From G965215055 sp965242685 (lineage in GTDB: Bacteria; Pseudomonadota; Gammaproteobacteria; UBA4575): a stretch of 64,000 nucleotides of DNA. The notes beneath the pieces are model-generated. The model saw nothing but the letters and a program-made list of their open reading frames with translations, searched no databases and was not told where the DNA came from. The stretch lies in the NCBI GenBank assembly GCA_965242685.1, contig OZ251487.1:1488001-1552000 (forward strand), in the 5' to 3' direction. Made by a program: the position numbers and the translations under genes. Position 1 is the stretch's first letter. Every line of letters begins with the position of its first letter. Shown piece after piece: positions 1 to 8,169 of the stretch.

Positions 1-1779
1 CTGCTCTTCATTCAGACCCACGCGCGCGACCTCGGGTTCCGTAAACGTGCACCAGGGTATTATGGAGTAATCGACGCGAAACTTTTTGAACTTTCCGAAC
101 AGCGCATTGACGCCGACATACCAGGCTTGGTGGGCGGCGACGTGAGTGAATTCATAAGCCCCCGTAACGTCCCCGCACGCATAGACGTTGGGATAGTTGG
201 TTTGCAGGTATTCGTTTACTTCAAGTCTGCCATTCTGGCTGATTCCTATTTTTAGGCTTTTATCCCATACATTCTGTGTACATGCACTGCGTCCGACCGC
301 AATCAACAATGTATCGAATGGGATTTTTACGTCTTTCCCTTTATGGTTACAAACCAGTGCTTTTGCATCGTCATGCCGCATCACTTCCACTGCGACGTGT
401 TGCGTCATGATTTGTATACCGTCTTGTGCAAGGCTTGTGGCGACCATGTCAGAGATTTCCGGGTCTTCACGCGGTAGGATACGAGGCCCCTTCTGTATCA
501 GTGTGACGTGCGTACCAAAACGGGCAAAGCACTGTGCCAATTCGCAACCGATCGGCCCCCCTCCCAGGACTGTCATCCGCCGTGGCAGTTCGGTCAGGTC
601 CCATATCGTATCGGAGGTGTAGTAGTCTTTGTCTAGACCGGGCAGGTTCGGGATGAAGGGCGCAGCGCCAGTGGCCAGGACTATCGCATTGCCCGTCAGT
701 GTTTCCCCATCTACGCTCACTGTCCAGGGGTCGTGCAAAGTGGCATTGCCGCGTATGCACGTAACACCGAGCATCGTATAGCGTTCCGGCGAGTCATGCG
801 GTTCGACTTTTTTAATCACCCGCCGTACGCGCGCCATCACGTCCTTGAATTCGAATTCTACTTCCGCGTGTTTGCAGCCGTATTGTTCCGCACGCCTGAC
901 TTGGGAGATGAATTTTGCCGAGCGTATCAGTGCCTTGGATGGAACACAGCCGGTATTCAAACAGTCCCCCCCCATCCTGTTTTTCTCGATCAACGCGACC
1001 TTGGCCTTGACCGTTGCGGCAATGTAGGCGGTAACCAGTCCTGCAGAACCTGCACCGATCACGATAAGGTTGTAGTCAAATTTTTTGGGTTTGGTAAACC
1101 CTTTGTAGACGCGCCGTGCCTTCAGTATGGTTACGATCTTTCTGGCTAACCAGGGGAAAATTGCCAGCAGAAGAAATGCGAATATGATCGCGGGTGTGAA
1201 TATCCCATCCAGCGAGTCTACATTTGCAAGCCGAGTGCCGATATTAACGAACACAAACGATCCTGCAATCATGCCCGCCAGGCTGGTTACAAAAAACACG
1301 ATCGTGCGCATGGGGGTAAGTCCCATTGCCAGATTGATAATAAAGAAGGGAAAGATCGGGATTAGCCGTAGCGTAAACAGGTAGAATGCCCCGTCTTTTT
1401 CGATCCCCCGGTTGATGACCTGCAACTTGTCGCCAAAACAGTTTTGCACGAAATCACGAAACACGTAGCGCGAAAACCAGAATGCGATGGTTGCACCGAG
1501 CGTTGCCGCCAGTAACACGATGCCCGTCCCCGGAAGCAAACCGAAAATTGCTCCCGACAGGATCGAAAGTACCCCTACCGCAGGCAGCGACAGGGCGGCT
1601 ACCACAACGTATACGAAGAAAAATATCAAGATGGTTTTCAAGGGATATGCGTGAAAATAATCCGTGATAACCTGCTGTTTCGACTTGACGTAGGCAAAAT
1701 CAAGGTACTGCTGCACGTCAAAGATAAAAAAACAACCGATCAAGGTTGCAATGACCAACAGGACAACTATTTTCTTCAT
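1..1779 (-). CDS. TVP38/TMEM64-type membrane domain fused to mercuric-reductase-like FAD disulfide oxidoreductase (3' end off window)
   Basis: Reading the minus strand from an ATG at 1779-1777 gives 593 open codons to the window edge, so the C-terminus is missing. Residues 1 to about 230 are hydrophobic with several membrane segments and resemble the SNARE-associated/TVP38 (DedA-like) family. From about residue 235 a class I pyridine nucleotide-disulfide oxidoreductase begins: an FAD loop GAGSAG, the redox-active CLNTGC pair near residues 272-277, an NAD(P) loop GGGPIGCE and the ACGDV FAD motif. The family includes mercuric reductase and dihydrolipoamide dehydrogenase. The fusion suggests a membrane-anchored flavin reductase; the substrate is unknown, and no MerT, MerP or MerR gene is visible nearby. 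The domain call is secure, the physiological role is not. Confidence 0.88.
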   Translation of the reverse strand, partial: MKKIVVLLVIATLIGCFFIFDVQQYLDFAYVKSKQQVITDYFHAYPLKTILIFFFVYVVVAALSLPAVGVLSILSGAIFGLLPGTGIVLLAATLGATIAFWFSRYVFRDFVQNCFGDKLQVINRGIEKDGAFYLFTLRLIPIFPFFIINLAMGLTPMRTIVFFVTSLAGMIAGSFVFVNIGTRLANVDSLDGIFTPAIIFAFLLLAIFPWLARKIVTILKARRVYKGFTKPKKFDYNLIVIGAGSAGLVTAYIAATVKAKVALIEKNRMGGDCLNTGCVPSKALIRSAKFISQVRRAEQYGCKHAEVEFEFKDVMARVRRVIKKVEPHDSPERYTMLGVTCIRGNATLHDPWTVSVDGETLTGNAIVLATGAAPFIPNLPGLDKDYYTSDTIWDLTELPRRMTVLGGGPIGCELAQCFARFGTHVTLIQKGPRILPREDPEISDMVATSLAQDGIQIMTQHVAVEVMRHDDAKALVCNHKGKDVKIPFDTLLIAVGRSACTQNVWDKSLKIGISQNGRLEVNEYLQTNYPNVYACGDVTGAYEFTHVAAHQAWYVGVNALFGKFKKFRVDYSIIPWCTFTEPEVARVGLNEEQ

Positions 1780-1881
1780 GTCTTTTTAATCGCCTTGAAG
1801 CTGTGCGCTTGACCTGGTATGCAAGGGTAGATTCAAACTTTATGCCATGATTTTGACATCAAGCTGTACAATAAGGTTTCC

Positions 1882-2772
1882 ATGCGATTAGCGACGTGCA
1901 ATTACAATGATCAGGAGTATCTCGCCGTAGTGCGGGCCGAGTGCGTGCTGATACCGGCAATTCGCACCGACTGGCCGAATGAACTGAATAGCATGTTACA
2001 ACTAATTGACGGCGGCGACCAGGCTTTGCAGGCTTTACGAGAGCGGGTCGAAAAAACTGCCCTGAAGCAGTGGGCTTCTTTATCCGAAATAACGTTGTTA
2101 TCGCCGATTCCGAGACCGCGCCAGAACGTCATGTGCCTCGGCTGGAATTATATCGAACACGTTGAAGAAACGATGAGCAATTCGCTTGAAGCCCCCAGGT
2201 TACCGAAATATCCCATCGTGTTTACCAAAGCCGCAAACAGTATGAACGGCCCTTATGCCGATGTTCCGGTAGACCTTGGAGTATCGGACAAGATGGACTG
2301 GGAAGTGGAACTGGGCGTCATCATTGGCAAAGGAGGCAAGGGAATTTCTCGTGCACGCGCACTTGAACACGTGTTTGGGTATACCGTTATCAATGACATC
2401 TCGGCGCGTGATTATCAAAAACGCCACAAGCAGTTTTTTATCGGTAAGAGTTTCACGGGGGCATGTCCGATGGGCCCCTGGATCGTAACGGCGGATGAAA
2501 TTCCTGATCCTCAAGTGCTTGGTTTGCAAAGTCGCGTGAACGATCAAATCAAGCAGGATTCAAATACCAAGTTTCAGATTTTTGACGTTGCGACGATCAT
2601 CGAAAGCCTGTCTCGAGGAATGGTTCTTGAACCCGGCGACATTATTGCTACCGGTACCCCGAGCGGTGTAGGTTACGTGCGCAATCCGCCCGAATACCTA
2701 ATGCCGGGAGACGTAGTCGAATGCGAAATAGAATCGATCGGCGTGATCCGTAATGCAATGGTTGCGGCATAG
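1882..2772 (+). CDS. Fumarylacetoacetate hydrolase (FAH) family protein
   Basis: This 296-residue protein has the FAH C-terminal fold from about residue 90 to the end. It shows the acidic metal-ligand stretch DKMDWEVELGVIIG and the late signature GDIIATGTPSGVG. Family members are Mg-dependent hydrolases, decarboxylases or tautomerases of beta-diketo and oxo-acids such as acylpyruvates and 5-carboxymethyl-2-oxo-hex-3-ene-dioates. No aromatic-degradation gene lies nearby, so a broad acylpyruvase or oxaloacetate-type housekeeping role is as likely as a catabolic one. It heads a same-strand run with a SIS isomerase and a SixA phosphatase. Confidence 0.88.
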   Translation: MRLATCNYNDQEYLAVVRAECVLIPAIRTDWPNELNSMLQLIDGGDQALQALRERVEKTALKQWASLSEITLLSPIPRPRQNVMCLGWNYIEHVEETMSNSLEAPRLPKYPIVFTKAANSMNGPYADVPVDLGVSDKMDWEVELGVIIGKGGKGISRARALEHVFGYTVINDISARDYQKRHKQFFIGKSFTGACPMGPWIVTADEIPDPQVLGLQSRVNDQIKQDSNTKFQIFDVATIIESLSRGMVLEPGDIIATGTPSGVGYVRNPPEYLMPGDVVECEIESIGVIRNAMVAA

Positions 2773-2825
2773 CGGGTGCTACCTGCAACCTTTGGTTGCG
2801 TGGATAACAATGAAACGAGAAAAGA

Positions 2826-3440
2826 ATGGATATTAAAGAACACGTAAAAGATATCTTTGCCCAAGAGGCACAGGCCATTGCCTCAATTCCGATAACGGAT
2901 GAGTTTGAACGTGCCGTATATCTGTTAAAGGAATGTGCCGGCAAGGTGTTGACGACCGGCATGGGCAAGGCGGGACATATTGCCAACAAATTTTCTGCAA
3001 CCCTGTGCTCAACCGGCACTCCCGCATCGTTCGTGCACCCGGGCGAAGCGGCACACGGCGATTCGGGGCTGATTGAAGAAAATGATGCCGTTGTTGCCTT
3101 TTCAACCAGCGGCAAGACTCGTGAGGTATTGGATTTCCTGATTGTCGGGCGCGACCTGGGATTACATACCGTGATCGGCATTACTTCGCACCCGGATTCG
3201 AAACTGCGCGAGTTGAGCGACGTAGTGATCGACATGGGCATCATCAAGGAGGCGTGTCGATTAGGTTTGACGCCTACTTCAAGCATAGCGGTAATGCTTG
3301 CCATCAGTGATGCGCTGGCCTTGTTACTGATGGAACTCAAGGGATTCGGTCGGAAGGACTTTGGCAGGCGTCACCATGCAGGATACCTGGGCACCAAGGC
3401 CCGTAGTGAGACGCGCGAACGAAAGATACCGCCCACATAG
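2826..3440 (+). CDS. SIS-domain sugar isomerase, KdsD/GutQ-like without CBS domains
   Basis: This 204-residue protein is a single SIS (phosphosugar isomerase) domain with TGMGKAGHIANK near the start and FSTSGKT near residue 95. It is closest in pattern to D-arabinose-5-phosphate isomerases of the KpsF/GutQ/KdsD group, which make the Kdo precursor for lipopolysaccharide. Those proteins are usually about 320 residues with two C-terminal CBS domains, and both CBS domains are absent here. Short single-domain arabinose-5-phosphate isomerases are known, so it may be active but unregulated. A hexulose-phosphate isomerase cannot be excluded. The next gene starts 11 bp downstream, suggesting co-transcription. 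Confidence 0.82.
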   Translation: MDIKEHVKDIFAQEAQAIASIPITDEFERAVYLLKECAGKVLTTGMGKAGHIANKFSATLCSTGTPASFVHPGEAAHGDSGLIEENDAVVAFSTSGKTREVLDFLIVGRDLGLHTVIGITSHPDSKLRELSDVVIDMGIIKEACRLGLTPTSSIAVMLAISDALALLLMELKGFGRKDFGRRHHAGYLGTKARSETRERKIPPT

Positions 3441-3451
3441 AGGAAGGAGAT

Positions 3452-3949
3452 ATGTCACTGACTTTAACACTTGTCCGTCACGCCAAATCAAGTTGGGATC
3501 ATGTTGGCCTGCAAGACTTTGATCGGCCGTTGAACGAGCGAGGGCTCAGAAATGCGCCCGAAATGGGGAAAAGGCTGGCAAAACGCGGCGATACGCCCGA
3601 CGTGATCATCTCAAGCCCGGCAAAACGCGCCATGACTACCGCCAAGATGATCGCCGATGAGATCGGTTTCGATAAAAATAATATTTTGCGGGAACCCGCA
3701 ATCTACGCCGCCGGGCTGAACACGCTTGTCGACATTGTAACCGGCATTGATGACGGCTATCAAAGTGCCATGTTGGTCGGCCATAACCCGGGTTTCACGG
3801 AGCTATGCAATTATTTATGCGCTGCACGCATCGACAATGTCCCGACCTGCGGCATCGTCTGGATCAAGTTTCGCACGAATGCGTGGCACACCATCTCCAA
3901 ACACAATGGCGAAATGATCGATTTTGATTATCCGAAGAGGGGCCTGTAA
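3452..3949 (+). CDS. sixA: SixA-type histidine phosphatase
   Basis: This 165-residue protein belongs to the histidine phosphatase superfamily. The catalytic RHA motif lies at residues 8-10 (LVRHAKSSW), followed by the DRPLNERG segment typical of SixA. Further conserved features are SPAKRAMTTA and a second histidine in VGHNPGF. SixA proteins dephosphorylate phosphohistidine on HPt domains or on nitrogen-PTS proteins. A good ribosome site (aaggaga) precedes the ATG. It follows the SIS isomerase closely and is probably in the same transcript. The target protein is not identifiable from the context. Confidence 0.87.
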   Translation: MSLTLTLVRHAKSSWDHVGLQDFDRPLNERGLRNAPEMGKRLAKRGDTPDVIISSPAKRAMTTAKMIADEIGFDKNNILREPAIYAAGLNTLVDIVTGIDDGYQSAMLVGHNPGFTELCNYLCAARIDNVPTCGIVWIKFRTNAWHTISKHNGEMIDFDYPKRGL

Positions 3950-4147
3950 ATTGCACAACACTGAAAACGGGTACCACCACATATAAAGGGCATTATCCTC
4001 TATTGGGACTTTACAACCTCCAAAGTCTCCCCTTTCCCTGTAAACGTCACCAGACACATAAAAGAACCACAACGATACGGGATAAAAAAGTATTGGCCCT
4101 ACTTTTAGCGTAATGCTTTGCACGGTGGCGTGCATCCCGTTGCCTTG

Positions 4148-4891
4148 CTACCAATAGCTCTCGGTCGTGATGTGCCCGGGGCTGCGGCGCAAGTTTTTTT
4201 TCAAGCCTTTCCGCTTGAGTACGTCGCGCGTATCGACCAGCATTTCGGGATTGCCGCATAGCATGACTTGGGAATGGTTCGGACTGATGTCAAATCCGAC
4301 CCTGTCTTCAAGTGTACCGTTTGCTATGGCCGCAGGGATACGGCCGGGAAGTGCGAAGCCGGTCTTTTCACGGCTTACGAATGACAGCACTTGAAATCGG
4401 CCCTTATGTTTTTCGCCGAACGTTTGTAGGGTATCCCGATAAGTCAATTCTTCGGCAAACCTGACGGCGTGTACCAGCACGACGTTTTCAAATCGTTCCC
4501 ATACTTCGTCAAACTTCAGTATTGATAAAAACGGACCCAGGGCCGTACCTGTTGACAACATCCAGAGATCCCGGCCATCGGGCACTTCATCCAGGGTGAA
4601 AAACCCATTGACGCGCTTGTCGATCCATACCGGATCACCGATGCTCAATCGGGCAAGCCTGGGTGACAATGGGCCGCCGGGAACGACGATCGAGTAAAAT
4701 TCATAGATATTCTCATGGGGCGCATTTACAAAGGAATAGGGACGTCCAACGGTCTGGCCGTCAATGTTCAGTCCAAGACGACCGTATTGACCGGCAATGA
4801 ACGGGTCAATGTTGGCCTCTATACGAAGGGAGTAGAGGCGTTCCGTCCAGTGCTTATTGTCTACTACGTTTCCCTGTATCCAATTGCTCAT
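4148..4891 (-). CDS. fpr: Ferredoxin--NADP+ reductase (Fpr type)
   Basis: This 247-residue protein has an FAD domain with the RPYSFVNAP motif near residue 50. Its NAD(P) domain has STGTALGPFLSIL near residue 112 and a late NPEMLVDTRDVL segment. The length and motifs match bacterial subclass I ferredoxin/flavodoxin-NADP+ reductases, which exchange electrons between NADPH and ferredoxin or flavodoxin in the cytoplasm. The start codon directly abuts the stop of the upstream Rieske gene, so the two are translationally coupled and may form a small electron-transfer chain. Confidence 0.88.
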   Translation of the reverse strand: MSNWIQGNVVDNKHWTERLYSLRIEANIDPFIAGQYGRLGLNIDGQTVGRPYSFVNAPHENIYEFYSIVVPGGPLSPRLARLSIGDPVWIDKRVNGFFTLDEVPDGRDLWMLSTGTALGPFLSILKFDEVWERFENVVLVHAVRFAEELTYRDTLQTFGEKHKGRFQVLSFVSREKTGFALPGRIPAAIANGTLEDRVGFDISPNHSQVMLCGNPEMLVDTRDVLKRKGLKKNLRRSPGHITTESYW

Positions 4892-5227
4892 TTATGGTTC
4901 TCTGACAGGATCGAGGCAAATTTCTATACGGTGGTTTCTAACGCGCACGGGGTAGCAATTCAAGGTCTCCGTTGCAGGTTCTTCCATGGGGCGGCCAGTG
5001 CGCACGTTGAAGCGGCTACCGTGCAGGGTACAGCTTATCAATTCACCCTTGAGGCAACCAAGAGACAGAGAAGAATCTTCGTGGGTACAGGTGTCATCAA
5101 CGGCGTAGAGTTGTCCTGCTACGTTGGCAAGTAGGATATCACCCGTAGTGACAGTAATTTTCAAAGTGCCACCGGGTAAAACGTCTGTAACGGCCGCCAC
5201 GTCGATATACTTTGGTTGTAAGTTCAT
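4892..5227 (-). CDS. Small Rieske [2Fe-2S] ferredoxin (NirD-like)
   Basis: The 111-residue protein carries both Rieske cluster-binding boxes: C47-x-H49 (DTCTHEDSSL) and C66-x2-H69 (SCTLHGSRF). There is no membrane anchor or signal peptide, so it is a soluble Rieske ferredoxin of the kind found with NirB or with dioxygenases. No nitrite reductase or oxygenase gene is present. The adjacent Fpr gene, coupled without any spacing, is the likely electron donor. The final acceptor is unknown. Confidence 0.9.
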   Translation of the reverse strand: MNLQPKYIDVAAVTDVLPGGTLKITVTTGDILLANVAGQLYAVDDTCTHEDSSLSLGCLKGELISCTLHGSRFNVRTGRPMEEPATETLNCYPVRVRNHRIEICLDPVREP

Positions 5228-5270
5228 TATGATTCGTAGTAATCGCTGCTAAAATAGCAAATAATAAATC

Positions 5271-5510
5271 ATGCCGTACTTTATTTGTAAAATCACATCC
5301 GGGTCTACCGGAGCAATTAAGGATATTGAGTTCATTGACAAGTATGCCGAGTTTAAACGCGCCAAAAAGTTTGTGCGCGAGCAGCGTGAATCAACGGCAA
5401 TGGACAACCGAACTCACATCAAAATGGTGTTTGCAGAAAATGAGCTTGAGGCGGAACAACGGCTACGTGAGCCTAGAGAAGCGCCGATCTTGAGGGAATG
5501 GGAAAAATAA
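5271..5510 (+). CDS. Conserved-looking small hypothetical protein (79 aa)
   Basis: I do not recognise this family. It is a hydrophilic 79-residue protein rich in Lys, Arg and Glu with one Cys at position 5 and no signal peptide or membrane segment. It is divergent from the Rieske gene across a 43 bp gap. Codon use looks like the neighbours, and the reading frame is free of strong overlap, so it is probably real. The charged middle (residues 25-45) is predicted helical. No function is assigned. Confidence 0.6.
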   Translation: MPYFICKITSGSTGAIKDIEFIDKYAEFKRAKKFVREQRESTAMDNRTHIKMVFAENELEAEQRLREPREAPILREWEK

Positions 5511-5542
5511 TATATTGCGGATAAAGGTTTAGCAAAACCGAC

Positions 5543-5992
5543 ATGGACGAGCAGCAATATAAAAATACGTATACCCGCATCAACCCCCAGCGTTGTGTAT
5601 TTGAGAAGGCAATCAATTCGCGCGTTTGTAACTGCGGCAAGGCACGGCGTTTCAACCTGGCTGATCGGGAGGGTGTGGCTTGCGCTTCCATAAATGGACT
5701 ACAGCGTTGCAACCGGCTGATTTCATTGTTGCGAGAGAATGCACGTTTCACATTACGACGCCTAGACGTCAAGGTTTTGGGACATGCCCAGGAAATCAAA
5801 ATACAAAATGGAGGGTTACTGGGTTTGCAATCCCAGCTCGAAAGTTGCGCGGTGGTCAAGGTAGTCGAAGATATAAATGCCACGGTAACTGCGGCGGAAG
5901 GCAAGTTTGCCGGGTTGGAAAATCTTCCCTATTCACAACTCATGCAAGTGATTGGCGGCTATCGGATACGTAACCGCCGCAACCGGCCTTGA
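5543..5992 (+). CDS. Cys-rich hypothetical protein, paralogue of the 37258-37680 gene
   Basis: This 149-residue protein has an ordered cysteine set in its first half: CVF near residue 18, CNC near 29, CAS near 48 and RC near 56. A KIQNGGLLGLQ block follows near residue 88. The same pattern (C, CxC, AC[AS]S, RC, then KIQxGGLLGx) occurs in the 140-residue protein at 37258-37680, so the two are paralogues. The cysteine spacing suggests a metal or Fe-S site, but I know no named family. Its stop overlaps the TTG start of the downstream glycosylase gene by four bases (TTGA). Confidence 0.7.
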   Translation: MDEQQYKNTYTRINPQRCVFEKAINSRVCNCGKARRFNLADREGVACASINGLQRCNRLISLLRENARFTLRRLDVKVLGHAQEIKIQNGGLLGLQSQLESCAVVKVVEDINATVTAAEGKFAGLENLPYSQLMQVIGGYRIRNRRNRP

Positions 5993-6606
5993 CTCGGGAC
6001 CGAAACGTTGGGTCGGTGTCTACGGTAACGAAACTAGATCGGCTGCTTGCCGAAGTTCGTTCTTGTCGTACCTGTCAGTCGGATTTGCCGCTCGGACCGA
6101 ATCCAATCTTACGGGCAAAACGGAGTGCCAAAATTCTCATTGTCGGCCAGGCGCCGGGCATTAAGGTGCATCAAAGCGGCATACCTTGGAACGATATGAG
6201 TGGCAAGCGCTTGCGTGCATGGATGAACGTTAGCGACAACGTTTTTTATGATGACACCAGGATTGCGATTATTCCGATGGGATTTTGCTATCCGGGCAAG
6301 GGGCCTTCGGGTGATTTGCCGCCTCGTAAAGAGTGTGCGGAATTGTGGCATCAGAAATTGCTGCATTTACTGCCGAACATTCGGCTGGCTTTGCTTGTCG
6401 GCTTGTATGCACAAAAGTATTATTTGAAGGATCCCCGTGCAACGCTTACCGAAACCGTAAAGGCTTGGCGGCGGTATGAGCCTGAATATTTTCCTTTACC
6501 ACATCCTTCACCAAGGAATATCGGGTGGTTGAAAAATAATGGCTGGTTTGAGTCGGCGACGATTCCGCATTTGCGTAAAAGGGTAAACGAGCTATTGAGT
6601 GGTTGA
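5989..6606 (+). CDS. Uracil-DNA glycosylase superfamily protein
   Basis: The protein has the superfamily motif I GQAPGIKVHQSG (near residue 50) with the WNDMSG segment that lines the uracil pocket, and the late HPSPRN motif near residue 170. These place it with single-domain uracil-DNA glycosylase-like proteins that excise deaminated bases. A CxxC pair near residues 27-30 is present, but the full four-Cys Fe-S set of family 4 enzymes is not obvious. The TTG start at 5989 overlaps the upstream stop; an in-frame GTG at 6016 is an alternative start and would remove nine residues. Confidence 0.82.
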   Translation: MTRDRNVGSVSTVTKLDRLLAEVRSCRTCQSDLPLGPNPILRAKRSAKILIVGQAPGIKVHQSGIPWNDMSGKRLRAWMNVSDNVFYDDTRIAIIPMGFCYPGKGPSGDLPPRKECAELWHQKLLHLLPNIRLALLVGLYAQKYYLKDPRATLTETVKAWRRYEPEYFPLPHPSPRNIGWLKNNGWFESATIPHLRKRVNELLSG

Positions 6607-6740
6607 GTGATAGGCCACCCACTTTATTAGTATTACTTTTTAGATAAAAAAAAAACTCAATAAAAAATAATATCTTGAAAATATTTTAAGAATATATCTA
6701 TATAAGGATATTATTAAATACTTATTTACATGTTTACAAT

Positions 6741-6782
6741 ATGCCCAATTGATTTTTACCAACTTTAGAGGACATTGGGCAT
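6741..6782 (+). promoter_or_regulatory. Hairpin that would sequester the start codon of the 37-aa peptide gene
   Basis: A perfect 9-base inverted repeat pairs ATGCCCAAT (6741-6749) with ATTGGGCAT (6774-6782). The right arm contains the first two bases of the ATG at 6781. The 24-base loop holds the candidate ribosome site AGAGGA. In RNA the stem would hide the start codon while leaving the ribosome site single-stranded, a plausible translational switch. The ligand, protein or temperature dependence is unknown. The upstream 130 bp is very AT-rich and probably contains the promoter. Confidence 0.5.
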
Positions 6783-6894
6783 GAACAGACTTTTTTCAAA
6801 AATAGACAATTTTGCAGTCTTGCTGTGGGTAGAGACCACGGTTTTCATTGCAGTAGTCTCTTTGGCTTTTATACTTCCAACTAAAATTTTTTAG
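6781..6894 (+). CDS. Putative 37-residue single-span membrane peptide
   Basis: An ATG at 6781, eight bases after AGAGGA, opens a 37-codon frame ending TAG at 6892-6894. The product starts MNRLFSKIDNF and contains one hydrophobic span (about residues 12-33) with a lysine near the C-terminus, a layout typical of small inner-membrane peptides. It sits alone in a 368 bp AT-rich gap between the glycosylase and a minus-strand gene. The ribosome site, the hairpin on the start codon and the hairpin after the stop support a real gene, but there is no homology evidence. Confidence 0.5.
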   Translation: MNRLFSKIDNFAVLLWVETTVFIAVVSLAFILPTKIF

Positions 6895-6907
6895 GTGGGC
6901 AGGTTCT

Positions 6908-6943
6908 CGGCACTCAACCGGAAAACTTCGGTTTTGAGTGCCG
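6908..6943 (+). terminator. Hairpin after the 37-aa peptide gene
   Basis: CGGCACTCAA pairs perfectly with TTGAGTGCCG, with an inner CCG/CGG pairing, between two convergent genes. It is a strong stem but lacks a clear T-tract on either strand, so it may act as a weak bidirectional terminator or as an mRNA 3'-end stabiliser. Confidence 0.45.
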
Positions 6944-6974
6944 TCAGCTTGATTTCTTAGATGGAAGAATATCT

Positions 6975-8066
6975 CTAGCCGGCCCAGCAACCTTGTTCCT
7001 TCAGTTTGGCGGTAATTTCTCCCAAGATCCTTTTCTTTTCAGAATCATGTTGCACCCACACCTGAAACGTTTGCATCGTCCCTTTTTCTCCCTTGTCAAA
7101 CAATTTTCCTTCAATGATGTTGGGTGATCTGGATACTTTGATGGTGGCTCCGCAGTCAGATTTTTTTCCCTTATGGCCAAAAGGTCCCAAGGTAATTTTT
7201 GTGATACCGGAAGTGTCCATAACAACCTGAAACACTTTACGAGCATGAGTTGACGGGATATCGTCGAGACCTCTTACTGTTTTCCCCCAAATCGTAGCAT
7301 GAGGTTTCCCACAGGATATCTCGACGGTACCGCGGTACTCTGAGCCTGCGGTCGCCTGATGACGTTGTCGAGTCTTGTGCCGTTGCTGCCATTCCGCCTT
7401 GATCCCCTTGACGGCTTCCGCATAAACCGAGTCGGCTTCAAGTTCTCCAAGACTTGCCATAATTGCCTTGTCAATGTTGCCGGTGGGGATGGTTTTCTTC
7501 AATTTCCGATCACTCTTTTCCAAATGCTCGAGCACCTTTTGCATGACGAGTCGTGGAACAATCAAGTCGTCACACCTGGCCGCACGGCAGGCCTTGCGGA
7601 TTGAAGCCACCAGTTTTCGGCGGTCAAACGGTTCATCTCCTCGGTCACCGGATTTTATGACCTTCCAGTCTGTCGAGCGCAAGAGCTTCAACATGGCGTT
7701 TGCGGCTTTCAGCGGCGTATCCTCCACTATATCGGCGTAGAAATTGAGTATTAGGTTATCCAGGCGGTTCGGGTCTATAACCACCACCGGCACCGGTCGC
7801 GCGGCCCGATGCGCGAGCACCACACCTATGGCGGAACCAATGGACTCGCGCCACATGTTGACGAGTAGTCCGTCCGCCTCTTCAATGGCGCGAAGATCGG
7901 TTTTGACGGCCTCATAAGGAAATTCTTCCAACATCTTGGTCGGGTCTATAAAGTCCAGGTGCTTGCCATACTTACGTTGGATTTCGTCACGCCATTTATG
8001 CTTCTGGGCGTCATTACATCCGCTGATGGGGCCGGCAAGGTAAATACGCGGTTTGTATTTGGGCAC
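6975..8066 (-). CDS. Nucleoside 2-deoxyribosyltransferase-like domain fused to an ATP-cone
   Basis: The 363-residue protein starts at a GTG. Residues 5-125 look like a nucleoside 2-deoxyribosyltransferase/TIR-like Rossmann domain (IYLAGPISG, then EADGLLVNMWRESIGSAIG). Residues 135-226 match an ATP-cone: KSGDRGDEPFDRRKL, a central VMQKVLE helix and YAEAVKGIK near the end. Residues 240-363 are a basic beta-rich domain I do not recognise. The catalytic Glu normally found after the Gly-Thr/Ser of active deoxyribosyltransferases is Gly81 here, so the domain may bind rather than cleave its ligand. Such nucleotide-sensing architectures occur in defence and nucleotide-signalling settings, but no partner gene is adjacent. 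The specific role is inference. Confidence 0.72.
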   Translation of the reverse strand: MPKYKPRIYLAGPISGCNDAQKHKWRDEIQRKYGKHLDFIDPTKMLEEFPYEAVKTDLRAIEEADGLLVNMWRESIGSAIGVVLAHRAARPVPVVVIDPNRLDNLILNFYADIVEDTPLKAANAMLKLLRSTDWKVIKSGDRGDEPFDRRKLVASIRKACRAARCDDLIVPRLVMQKVLEHLEKSDRKLKKTIPTGNIDKAIMASLGELEADSVYAEAVKGIKAEWQQRHKTRQRHQATAGSEYRGTVEISCGKPHATIWGKTVRGLDDIPSTHARKVFQVVMDTSGITKITLGPFGHKGKKSDCGATIKVSRSPNIIEGKLFDKGEKGTMQTFQVWVQHDSEKKRILGEITAKLKEQGCWAG

Positions 8067-8169
8067 TTTATCAGTCGAGTATTGCCGTCCGCCAATTTTT
8101 GGAATGGTGTTTAATAGAGCACGTGAAAAATAAACATATTACTTGTTCAGACAAGCACTCCCCTTGGTA

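Noticed and set aside
1..1779. Mercury-resistance operon
   Set aside because: Only the reductase-like domain is present; no merR, merT or merP, and the N-terminal domain is TVP38-like rather than a heavy-metal-associated domain.
3961..4147. Possible RNA gene or regulatory RNA between sixA and fpr
   Set aside because: Only a weak 5-bp hairpin is visible; no conserved RNA structure is recognised.
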